Assembly (NCBI GenBank): GCA_029237605.1
Contig: JAQRGB010000042.1
Location: 12,169 to 44,491, forward strand
Direction: 5' to 3'
DNA: 32,323 nt
Source: Candidatus Thiodubiliella sp.
GTDB taxonomy: Bacteria > Pseudomonadota > Gammaproteobacteria > PS1 > Pseudothioglobaceae
The notes under the pieces were generated by a model. That model searched no databases and had not been told where the DNA came from. It saw only the letters and a list, made by a program, of their open reading frames with translations. The position numbers and the translations under genes are program-made. This document shows positions 8,897-17,442 of this stretch, one piece after another. Position 1 is the stretch's first letter, and each line of letters starts with the position of its first letter.

Positions 8897-9211
8897 ATGT
8901 TTTTAATAGGAAAAAAAGTTTTAACAGTAGCAACAGCAGCAACAGTAGCAACAGTAGTGTCAATAAGTTCTTTAGTTCAAGCAGGCGGCAAGGAAGCTTA
9001 TGATAATGCTGGTTGTGCTGGTTGTCATGGCGCTACTGGTAAATCAATGATTCCACTTTACCCTAGACTAAATGGGCAAAACGCAGCTTACATTGTGAAG
9101 CAATTGAAAGATTTTCAGTCTGGCGTACGTAAAGATCCAGTAATGAGTGCATTAGCTGCAATGGTTGCTGGTAAAGAGCAAGAAGTTGCTGACTACTTAG
9201 CTAAGCAATAA
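8897..9211 (+). CDS. Periplasmic class I monohaem cytochrome c, copy 1
   Basis: A small soluble electron carrier of 104 residues. The signal peptide has a hydrophobic, Ala/Thr/Val-rich core and ends VQA, with cleavage probable before GGKEAYD. The haem site is C40-A-G-C43-H44, and PVMSA near residue 87 offers a methionine as sixth ligand. An AAGGAGG ribosome binding site precedes the ATG. The core is almost base-identical to the next gene (see the repeat entries), while the signal peptide and the last 20 residues differ. The signal peptide contains a short ACAGTAGCA/ACAGCAGCA repeat. CcmC, D, E and G encoded at the end of this window would serve its haem attachment. A role in passing electrons to a terminal oxidase is inferred. 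Confidence 0.9.
   Translation: MFLIGKKVLTVATAATVATVVSISSLVQAGGKEAYDNAGCAGCHGATGKSMIPLYPRLNGQNAAYIVKQLKDFQSGVRKDPVMSALAAMVAGKEQEVADYLAKQ
8954..9151 (+). repeat. Direct repeat, copy 1 (cytochrome c core)
   Basis: 198 bases that match 9313-9510 with a single difference (AAGTTC here, AAGCTC there). It spans the end of the signal peptide to the methionine-ligand region. The flanking coding sequence differs clearly on both sides. Confidence 0.95.
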
Positions 9212-9223
9212 AGTATTGTATTT

Positions 9224-9259
9224 TAATTTAAAATTTAAGTATTAAATTATGATTTTTTT
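9224..9259 (+). terminator. Possible terminator between the tandem cytochrome genes
   Basis: TAATTTAA (9224-9231) pairs with TTAAATTA (9242-9249) around a 10-base loop, and a T7 run follows. The all-A/T stem is weak. It may reduce rather than stop transcription into copy 2. Confidence 0.35.
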
Positions 9260-9270
9260 AGGAGCGTAAT

Positions 9271-9570
9271 ATGATTTCAATAAGAAGAAAGATTTTAATA
9301 ATGATGACTGTAGTAGTGTCAATAAGCTCTTTAGTTCAAGCAGGCGGCAAGGAAGCTTATGATAATGCTGGTTGTGCTGGTTGTCATGGCGCTACTGGTA
9401 AATCAATGATTCCACTTTACCCTAGACTAAATGGGCAAAACGCAGCTTACATTGTGAAGCAATTGAAAGATTTTCAGTCTGGCGTACGTAAAGATCCAGT
9501 AATGAGTGCAATGGCTAAAATGGCTGTTGGCAAAGAGCAAGAAATTGCTAACTACCTAGCTAATCAATAA
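9271..9570 (+). CDS. Periplasmic class I monohaem cytochrome c, copy 2
   Basis: The tandem duplicate of the preceding gene: 99 residues, with a shorter and different signal peptide (MISIRRKILIMMTVVVSISS...). The mature core from GGKEAYDNAG through KDPVMSA is identical in protein. The haem motif is C35-A-G-C38-H39. The C-terminus has drifted (MAKMAVGKEQEIANYLANQ against LAAMVAGKEQEVADYLAKQ). TTAGGAG is the ribosome binding site. The 59-base spacer and shared orientation suggest one transcript with copy 1, attenuated by the hairpin between them. Identity confined to the core suggests gene conversion, though a consensus error between copies is possible. Confidence 0.9.
   Translation: MISIRRKILIMMTVVVSISSLVQAGGKEAYDNAGCAGCHGATGKSMIPLYPRLNGQNAAYIVKQLKDFQSGVRKDPVMSAMAKMAVGKEQEIANYLANQ
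9313..9510 (+). repeat. Direct repeat, copy 2 (cytochrome c core)
   Basis: Partner of 8954-9151, at a distance of 359 bases. One mismatch in 198 positions, against clear divergence immediately outside. Confidence 0.95.
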
Positions 9571-9589
9571 AACTGACATACCATTTAAT

Positions 9590-9620
9590 ATAGAAATTTA
9601 AGTATTAAATTCTATGTTTT
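9590..9620 (+). terminator. Possible terminator after cytochrome c copy 2
   Basis: ATAGAAATTTA pairs with TAAATTCTAT (one bulged A, 5-base loop) and is followed by GTTTT. It resembles the spacer after copy 1, sharing AATTTAAGTATTAAATT, so the spacer was duplicated with the gene. Confidence 0.4.
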
Positions 9621-9626
9621 AATAAG

Positions 9627-9657
9627 TTGATATTAACTATACCTATTTAGGTATAAT
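9627..9657 (+). promoter_or_regulatory. Candidate promoter for cytochrome c4
   Basis: TTGATA (9627-9632) and TATAAT (9652-9657) are separated by 19 bases, slightly long for sigma-70. It lies immediately upstream of the cytochrome c4 gene, whose own start has been overwritten by adapter. Confidence 0.45.
9638..9655. promoter_or_regulatory. Perfect palindrome overlapping the cytochrome c4 promoter
   Basis: TATACCTA-TT-TAGGTATA is an 18-base inverted repeat that runs into the -10 box. Its position would suit a repressor operator. I cannot assign it to a known regulator. Confidence 0.4.
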
Positions 9658-9670
9658 GTTGGCTTATTTT

Positions 9671-9697
9671 TTCCTAAGACCGCTTGGCCTCCGACTT
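9671..9697 (-). other. Truncated sequencing adapter (forward type, 27 bases) over the cytochrome c4 start
   Basis: On the minus strand, the first 27 bases of the 32-base adapter, with the AAGTCGGA end toward the gene. It overwrites the start codon and ribosome binding site of the next gene and creates the false start MASD. Confidence 0.93.
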
Positions 9698-10322
9698 AGT
9701 ATTGATTTTTATAGCGGCACTAGCCTTGGTTTCAATGCATACTTTTGCTGCAGATGTAGTTAAAGGAAAAATTAAATCAGTAACTTGTGCTGGCTGTCAT
9801 GGCGTTGATGGTAATTCGTTGTCACCTGCCTTTCCGAAATTAGCTGGACAAGGTGAAAATTACTTATTGAAACAACTTAAAGACTTTAAAACAGGTGTCC
9901 GTATTGATAATATAATGTCAGGTTTGGTTATGTCATTAACAGAAAAAGATATGGCTAATTTAGCAGCATATTATGCTGCTAAAAAGACTTCTCAAGGTGT
10001 AATTACAAAAAGTTCTAATCTAGCACTTGGTCAAAAGATTTATCGTGGTGGCAAGAAAGCAACAAGTGTGACTGCTTGTATTGCTTGTCACGGCCCAAAA
10101 GGCATGGGCATCCCATCAGCAGGCTTTCCAGCATTAGCATCACAGCATCCAATATATATTGTTAAACAGCTTAAAGCCTTCCGTCAGTATTCAATTAATA
10201 TACAAACTGGCGTAGCCAAGCCTAGTAGGACTAATGATTATGGAGGCATGATGATTAACTTTACTAAGAGCTTGACTAACCTAGAGATTGATGCAGTTGC
10301 TGCTTATATTTCTAACTTGTAA
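9684..10322 (+). CDS. Dihaem cytochrome c4, 5' end lost to adapter
   Basis: A periplasmic two-domain cytochrome of the c4 family, about 205 native residues. Two CxxCH sites are visible: CAGCHG near residue 36 and CIACHG near residue 131. Each is followed by the family's (F)PxLAxQxxxYxxxQLxxF pattern (FPKLAGQGENYLLKQLKDF; FPALASQHPIYIVKQLKAF). NIMSG and GGMMINF supply likely methionine ligands. The first residues MASD come from adapter sequence; native coding starts around 9698, inside the hydrophobic signal peptide (VLIFIAALALVSMHTFA, cut before ADVVKG). The true start lies in overwritten bases. It probably works with the two monohaem cytochromes upstream as a carrier to a terminal oxidase; this is inferred from family and context. 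Confidence 0.9.
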   Translation: MASDLVLIFIAALALVSMHTFAADVVKGKIKSVTCAGCHGVDGNSLSPAFPKLAGQGENYLLKQLKDFKTGVRIDNIMSGLVMSLTEKDMANLAAYYAAKKTSQGVITKSSNLALGQKIYRGGKKATSVTACIACHGPKGMGIPSAGFPALASQHPIYIVKQLKAFRQYSINIQTGVAKPSRTNDYGGMMINFTKSLTNLEIDAVAAYISNL

Positions 10323-10431
10323 AATTTAAATATTTATACAGGGTCTATTTTTTCTATTAAATTGTTCTTAGATCATCAATACTACACCTATAATTAGAAA
10401 AGTTTTATTGATAGGCGTAATTGCAAAGCTT

Positions 10432-10635
10432 CTAAATATTCAGCACTGCATTGAAGGAGCGTAAGTGCTTATAGCGATAATTTTTTTTGTTTCTACTTGC
10501 TATGGGGCTTGATAGATATTCAGCATTTATTGTAGCAAAGATTAGCTGACCTACATCTGCAATGCTATCATCGAAAATAATAACTGCTGTTTTATCTTCA
10601 AATACAATATTTTTTATGCCTTTAACTTTATTTAA
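10432..10635 (-). pseudogene. Remnant of a heavy-metal-associated (HMA/MerP-like) domain
   Basis: An open stretch of 67 codons without a usable start reads KGIKNIVFEDKTAVIIFDD, then VGQLIFATINAEYLSSPIAS. The order beta strand, 'FDD', 'ALIxAT-xAGYPSSP' matches the second half of HMA metallochaperones such as MerP. The first half with the metal-binding CxxC is missing. This is probably the eroded tail of a metal-binding protein or of the N-terminal domain of a copper ATPase. Confidence 0.45.
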
Positions 10636-10807
10636 TTACATCTTAACTGTAATTGGGTATATTGCACAAGTTATATTTTATACATCCAGTCTTAATATTT
10701 TTTAACTGAAAACGCTAAATTAGTTAATGAAATTGCACTAAAAATTGATAATTTTATTATATTTTTTTATTACAAATTACTGTTTTTAACTTAACGTACT
10801 CTAAATA

Positions 10808-10825
10808 AGCAATTTTTAAATTGCT
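10808..10825. promoter_or_regulatory. Perfect inverted repeat upstream of the ThDP enzyme operon
   Basis: AGCAATTT-TT-AAATTGCT, with 8-base arms and a 2-base centre, lies about 20 bases before a TATAAT. No T run follows it, so it looks more like an operator than a terminator. No known regulator is assigned. Confidence 0.35.
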
Positions 10826-10845
10826 GTCTAGATTTGTCAAGGTGT

Positions 10846-10851
10846 TATAAT
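10846..10851 (+). promoter_or_regulatory. Candidate -10 box for the ThDP enzyme/aldehyde dehydrogenase operon
   Basis: TATAAT lies 44 bases before the ATG at 10896. TTGCTG at 10821 is a weak -35 at a 19-base spacing and falls inside the right arm of the inverted repeat. Confidence 0.4.
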
Positions 10852-10895
10852 TTCAACGAGTGATATTTATTTGGCACAACATTTAGGAAAATAGT

Positions 10896-12527
10896 ATGAA
10901 AGCATCTGATTTATTTGTTAAAGCCCTGGAAAATGAAGGCATTGAATATATTTTTGGTATTCCTGGTGAGGAAAATCTAGATTTTTTAGATTCTTTGCAA
11001 AATTCAAGTATTAAATTCATTCTAACTCGACATGAACAAGGTGCAGCATTTATGGCGGCTACTTATGGAAGAATGACTGGGAAGACAGGTGTATGCTTGG
11101 CGACTTTAGGCCCTGGTGCGACTAATTTTGTTACTTGCGCCGCTTATGCGCAATTAGGTGCTTTTCCAATGCTAATGATTACTGGGCAAAAGCCAATTAA
11201 TTCTAGTAAACAAGGGCGTTTTCAAATTGTTGATATTGTGCGTATGATGGAGCCACTTACTAAATCTAGTAAACAGATTGTTAATGGAGGCATGATTCCC
11301 TCTTTAGTACGTGAGGCATTCCGCCTAGCAGAAGAAGAGAGGCCAGGGGCAGTGCACTTAGAGTTACCTGAAGATGTGGCATCTGAAGAGGTAGAAGATT
11401 GGCATATATTTCCTGTACATGAAATTCGTCGCCCAGATGCAGACCAAAAAACTATAGAGATAGCAGTGGAGATGATTAAAAATGCCAAAAATCCTTTGGT
11501 CTTAATTGGTGCTGGTGCTAATCGTAAAAAGTTATTTAAGCCAATGTTAGATTTTATTGATATAACCTGTATTCCATTCTTTAATACGCAAATGGGCAAA
11601 GGTGTGGTTAGTTGTGAAAACTCATTGTTTTTAGGCACAGCTGCATTATCAGATGGTGATATATTACACCAAGTGGTTAGAATAGCAGATTTGATTATTA
11701 ATATTGGACATGATGTGGTAGAAAAACCACCATTTTTTATGCATAAAGATGGCGCTAAAGTTATTCATATTAATTTCAATTCTGCATATGTTGATGAAGT
11801 GTACTTTCCACAACTCGAGATTGTGGGTGATATTAAAACTACAGTTAATCGCTTAGCACAAGAATTAAACTTAAAATTAACAAGCTGTTCGTTAGAATTA
11901 TTAGAATTTAGAAAGCGCATTAAGCAAGTTATTCACGAAAAAGACAATAACGCTTCTTACCCTTTATTGCCACAGCGTATTGTTGCTGATGTGCGTCGTG
12001 CACTCAATAAAGATGCAATTATTACACTAGATAATGGTATGTATAAAATTTGGTTTGCAAGACATTATCACACTTATATGCCTAATACAGTATTACTTGA
12101 TAATGCCTTAGCAACGATGGGTGCAGGGCTACCAAGTGCGATTGCCTGCGCCTTATTGTATCCGAAACGCCAAATAATGGCAGTATGTGGTGACGGTGGC
12201 TTCATGATGAATTCTCAAGAGATTGAAACAGCCACACGTCTTGGGTTGAATTTAGTAGTGCTTATTATAACTGACAGTGCTTTTGGGATGATTCGCTGGA
12301 AGCAAGAGAGACGTGGTTTGAGAGATTTTGGTTTGCAATATAATAACCCAGATTTTGTTAAATATGCTGATAGTTATGGTGCGCATGGACACAAAGTAAG
12401 GAGTGCAAATCAATTTTCACCACTCATACAATCTTGTTTTAATGAAGGCGGTGTGCATATTATTGATGTGCCAATTGACTATAAAGAAAACAAGACGCTA
12501 TTTTATGAACAATTAAAAGATACATAA
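10896..12527 (+). CDS. Acetolactate synthase-like thiamine-diphosphate enzyme
   Basis: A 543-residue ThDP-dependent enzyme of the acetolactate synthase large-subunit family. The N-terminal pyrimidine-binding domain has the catalytic glutamate E47 in RHEQGAAFMA and LGPGATN. The C-terminal pyrophosphate domain has GDGG at 432-435, followed after the usual gap by TDSAFGMIRWKQ, the metal-binding end of the ThDP motif, with Asp where biosynthetic enzymes usually have Asn. No ilvN-like regulatory subunit is adjacent, and the best resemblance is to the single-subunit catabolic/AlsS-like group, not IlvB. The aldehyde dehydrogenase gene begins 15 bases after the stop, so they form an operon. The 2-oxo acid substrate cannot be read from sequence; acetolactate formation is the default guess. 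Frame intact. Confidence 0.82.
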   Translation: MKASDLFVKALENEGIEYIFGIPGEENLDFLDSLQNSSIKFILTRHEQGAAFMAATYGRMTGKTGVCLATLGPGATNFVTCAAYAQLGAFPMLMITGQKPINSSKQGRFQIVDIVRMMEPLTKSSKQIVNGGMIPSLVREAFRLAEEERPGAVHLELPEDVASEEVEDWHIFPVHEIRRPDADQKTIEIAVEMIKNAKNPLVLIGAGANRKKLFKPMLDFIDITCIPFFNTQMGKGVVSCENSLFLGTAALSDGDILHQVVRIADLIINIGHDVVEKPPFFMHKDGAKVIHINFNSAYVDEVYFPQLEIVGDIKTTVNRLAQELNLKLTSCSLELLEFRKRIKQVIHEKDNNASYPLLPQRIVADVRRALNKDAIITLDNGMYKIWFARHYHTYMPNTVLLDNALATMGAGLPSAIACALLYPKRQIMAVCGDGGFMMNSQEIETATRLGLNLVVLIITDSAFGMIRWKQERRGLRDFGLQYNNPDFVKYADSYGAHGHKVRSANQFSPLIQSCFNEGGVHIIDVPIDYKENKTLFYEQLKDT

Positions 12528-12542
12528 AAGGAAGAAAGTGTA

Positions 12543-13943
12543 ATGGAAAAACTAATCGTTAAACAGGCTTATACTGGTGAAATACTGTCTGAATTACAAA
12601 TGCATGACAATACGCAAGTGCAGAATATGTTGTCTACGGCGTATGCACTACATAAGACAGGACGATTGCCAAAGATTCAACGTATTGAAATTTTGCAAAA
12701 ATTAGCTGATTTAGTAGATGGTGAACGTGAAGATTTTGCACGCTTAATTGCGAATGAGGGTGGCAAGCCAATTCGTGATGCAAGAGTAGAGGTTGCTCGT
12801 TCTATTAGTGGTATTCGTATTGCCATTATTGAGCTGGATAATATTAAAGGCAAAAAAATACCAATGGATTACACGTCAGCAGGGGCAGGGCATAAGGCAC
12901 ACACTATACTTGAAGCAATAGGTGTAGTAGTGGCGGTTAGCGCGTTTAATCATCCATTGAATTTAGCGATACACCAAGTTATTCCTGCAATTGCTAGCGG
13001 TTGCCCTGTAATTATTAAACCCGCTATCCTGACACCACTTTGTACATTGCGTTTAGCGGAGTTAATTCAAAAAGCAGGTCTACCAGTGGGTTGGATGCAA
13101 GTTGCTTTATTGAATAATGAAAATGCAGAAAAATTAGTCATCGATTCACGTGTAGCATTTTTTAGTTTTATTGGCTCTGCTAAAGTAGGCTGGGATCTAA
13201 AATCAAAACTCGCACCAGGTACGCGTTGTGCCTTAGAGCATGGCGGTGTTGCTCCATTGATTTTTGATGAGTATGCAGATGAAGAAGGTTTTGTAAGTGG
13301 CGTAGTAAAAGCCAGTATGTATCACTCTGGACAAGTTTGTGTTTCAGTGCAACGTATCTATGTGCCTGAAAAACGTGCACAAGATTTGGCGCAGAAAATT
13401 GCCAATATTGCTGCCAAACAAATAGTTGGTGATGCAATTAACGAAGATTCTGATTTGGGTCCACTTATCTCAGCAAAAGAAACCGATAGAATTGAATTTT
13501 GGGTTGATGAAGCAATTGTATCAGGCGCACAGTTAATGACAGGAGGCAAGCGTATTAATGCAGTGAGCTACGAACCAACGGTGTTACTAAATCCACCTAA
13601 AGACGCTAAAATATCTATACAAGAAGTGTTTGGACCTGTGGTATGTATTTATGGTTATAAAATACTTGATGATGCAATTAAGCAGGCCAATAGTTTAGGA
13701 TTTTCATTTCAATCTGCGATATTTAGCGATAATGCGCAAAGAGCAATGGAAATAGCTGAAAAATTAGAAGCAAGTGCAGTAATGATTAATGATTACACTA
13801 CCTTTAGAGTTGACTGGATGCCTTTTGCTGGTAGAAAATGCTCCGGATACGGCATAGGAGGTATCGGCTATACTATGCGTGATATGCTTGAACATAAGAT
13901 GATAGTTATTAAGAATGAATTAAGGGTATTGTTTGATTCATAG
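12543..13943 (+). CDS. NAD(P)-dependent aldehyde dehydrogenase family protein
   Basis: A 466-residue soluble ALDH. Catalytic residues are visible: N136 in SAFNHPLN, E232 in LEHGGVAP and the nucleophile C266 in SGQVCVSVQR. The glycine-rich coenzyme segment is FIGSAKVG, and the late EVFGPVV motif is present. The ELGG box reads EHGG here. The gene follows the ThDP enzyme at 15 bases with GGAAGAAAG before the ATG, so the pair is co-transcribed. The likely logic is that the ThDP enzyme consumes or releases an aldehyde and this enzyme oxidises one, but the actual substrate is unknown. Lactaldehyde, succinate-semialdehyde and sulfoacetaldehyde dehydrogenases are relatives I cannot separate by eye. 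The gene is convergent with msbA. Confidence 0.85.
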   Translation: MEKLIVKQAYTGEILSELQMHDNTQVQNMLSTAYALHKTGRLPKIQRIEILQKLADLVDGEREDFARLIANEGGKPIRDARVEVARSISGIRIAIIELDNIKGKKIPMDYTSAGAGHKAHTILEAIGVVVAVSAFNHPLNLAIHQVIPAIASGCPVIIKPAILTPLCTLRLAELIQKAGLPVGWMQVALLNNENAEKLVIDSRVAFFSFIGSAKVGWDLKSKLAPGTRCALEHGGVAPLIFDEYADEEGFVSGVVKASMYHSGQVCVSVQRIYVPEKRAQDLAQKIANIAAKQIVGDAINEDSDLGPLISAKETDRIEFWVDEAIVSGAQLMTGGKRINAVSYEPTVLLNPPKDAKISIQEVFGPVVCIYGYKILDDAIKQANSLGFSFQSAIFSDNAQRAMEIAEKLEASAVMINDYTTFRVDWMPFAGRKCSGYGIGGIGYTMRDMLEHKMIVIKNELRVLFDS

Positions 13944-13962
13944 ATACAATCGATTGATCTAT
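13940..13962. terminator. Possible bidirectional terminator between convergent genes
   Basis: ATAGAT-A-CAATCGATTG-ATCTAT forms a hairpin with one bulge in the 26-base gap between the aldehyde dehydrogenase and msbA, starting at the dehydrogenase stop. The following T tract is short, so strength is uncertain. Confidence 0.35.
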
Positions 13963-13969
13963 TTAAATG

Positions 13970-15688
13970 TTAATTGAACTGATGCTTATATAATGAAGTA
14001 TATTCACCATTTGCACTGAGTAATTCTTGGTGTGATCCTTGCTCAATCACCTTACCTTGACGAAGGACTACAATTTTATCGGCTTTTTGTACTGTACTTA
14101 GACGGTGAGCAATAATAATAGTAGTACGATTTTTTTGCATCTGGTTAATAGCTGATTGAACTTTTTTCTCAGTGGTGGAATCAAGTGCAGAAGTAGCCTC
14201 GTCAAGAATCAAAATTGGACTATCTTTAGCTATTGCTCTAGCAATAGCTAAACGCTGGCGTTGACCACCAGAGAGCTTAGTACCATCTTCTCCGATTTGA
14301 GAATCAAACTTCTCACTTAAGGCTTGTATAAAGTCGTAAGCATTTGCTATTTTGGCAGCGCTCTCAATCTTTTTATTACTCATATCTTTAATTCGACCAA
14401 GTGCAATGTTACCTTTTACACTATCGTTAAATAGTCGTACATTCTGATCAACAAAGGCGATTTGCGTGCGTAATGATTTCAGTTCAAAATCAGAAATATC
14501 GACACCATCAATGGTAATATTGCCAGATTTAGGCGAATAAAATTTAGCTAAAAGTTGAATAATAGTAGTTTTTCCACTACCTGTAGAACCAACAAGTGCG
14601 ACGGTATCGCCTGCTTTAATATCTAAATTAATATTATTAAGTACATTATTCTGAGTAGTGTATCCAAAAGAAATATTATTAAATTTAATTGCACCTTTAA
14701 CATCTTTAAGCTGCTTTTCACCAGTATTTTGTTCTTCTATTTCATCTATTAGTCCAAATACACTTTCACCTGCAGCTATTGCCATTTGTAGTGTTTTATT
14801 AATATTAATCAGGTTTTTAACTGGTTTAATTAACATACTCATTGCGATAAAATAAGCCATAAAAACTCCTGCACTCATCTTTAAATAAGTGGCAGAAAAA
14901 TACACCACACCTGACAAAGACAGGCCGATTAAAATATTAATAAATGCCACATTAAAGGCATTGGCCATATCTATTTTAAAGCGTTGTTGGCGAATATTTT
15001 GAATCAGATTGAAAAATTTATTACTTTCTTGTTGTTGCGCATTGTAGATTTTGACTAATGAGTTTCCTGAAATATTTTCATCCAGCAAGTGTGTCATATT
15101 GCCCATAGATTGCTGTACTTTTTTACTAGAATTACGCATACGTGTGGAAGAGAGTTTAACTGCTGAAAATATTAATGGTAGAAAGATAATTAGCGATATA
15201 CTAAGTTCCCAACTTTTATAAAATAAATAAGCAATAAGAATAACGACAAATACAAAAGATTTGATAAATTCTAACCAAATAGTAGAGGCAGCGCTGGCGA
15301 TTTGTTCTACATCATAGGTTAGTTTAGACAGTATTTTGCCAGTAGGGTGTTGGTCAAAATATGTCTTGGGTAATTTTAATAATTTAGCAAACATATTTGC
15401 GCGCAAGTCCATAATTACTTTGTTAGACACCCATGAACTAGCCGCAGAAGAGGTTAGCGCAAAAAAAGAACTGGTAGTAATTATTGCGAGCAGCATACCT
15501 GCATAAAGTAAAGCAGCTTGCGAATTACTACCATCCATAAACACTTCATCAACAATGCGTCCAGTGATTTCAGGGATTGAGCTTTCTAATGCCGTTGCAA
15601 ATACCATCATCAGTGATGTAAAGACAAGCTTACCAATGTGTAAATTTAGATAAGGAAATAGCCTAGAAATAAAGTTTTTATAACCCAT
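13970..15688 (-). CDS. msbA: Lipid A/phospholipid-exporting ABC transporter MsbA
   Basis: A half-size ABC exporter (572 residues) that flips lipid A-core from the inner to the outer leaflet of the cytoplasmic membrane as a homodimer. The N-terminal transmembrane domain has about six hydrophobic segments over residues 20-300, including FVFVVILIAYLFY. The C-terminal ATPase has Walker A GSTGSGKTT (K373), a Q-loop in IAFVDQNVRLF, signature LSGGQ near 470, Walker B ILILDEAT and the switch histidine in IIAHRLS. Length and pattern match MsbA better than other exporters. The gene ends close to the convergent aldehyde dehydrogenase and is divergent from pyrG. lpxK, often next to msbA, is not here. Frame intact. 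Confidence 0.88.
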   Translation of the reverse strand: MGYKNFISRLFPYLNLHIGKLVFTSLMMVFATALESSIPEITGRIVDEVFMDGSNSQAALLYAGMLLAIITTSSFFALTSSAASSWVSNKVIMDLRANMFAKLLKLPKTYFDQHPTGKILSKLTYDVEQIASAASTIWLEFIKSFVFVVILIAYLFYKSWELSISLIIFLPLIFSAVKLSSTRMRNSSKKVQQSMGNMTHLLDENISGNSLVKIYNAQQQESNKFFNLIQNIRQQRFKIDMANAFNVAFINILIGLSLSGVVYFSATYLKMSAGVFMAYFIAMSMLIKPVKNLININKTLQMAIAAGESVFGLIDEIEEQNTGEKQLKDVKGAIKFNNISFGYTTQNNVLNNINLDIKAGDTVALVGSTGSGKTTIIQLLAKFYSPKSGNITIDGVDISDFELKSLRTQIAFVDQNVRLFNDSVKGNIALGRIKDMSNKKIESAAKIANAYDFIQALSEKFDSQIGEDGTKLSGGQRQRLAIARAIAKDSPILILDEATSALDSTTEKKVQSAINQMQKNRTTIIIAHRLSTVQKADKIVVLRQGKVIEQGSHQELLSANGEYTSLYKHQFN

Positions 15689-15729
15689 TTGATAAATTTT
15701 ACCTAATTAGAATATTACTAAAACTTTAG

Positions 15730-17442
<1,713 letters not shown>

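Larger units (their letters stand above)
10323..10895. other. 573-base non-coding gap with one decayed gene
   Basis: No intact gene is seen between cytochrome c4 and the acetolactate synthase-like gene. The minus strand holds an HMA-like remnant (10432-10635). The right end carries an inverted repeat and a -10 box before the next gene. The rest is A+T-rich without recognisable structure. Confidence 0.6.
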
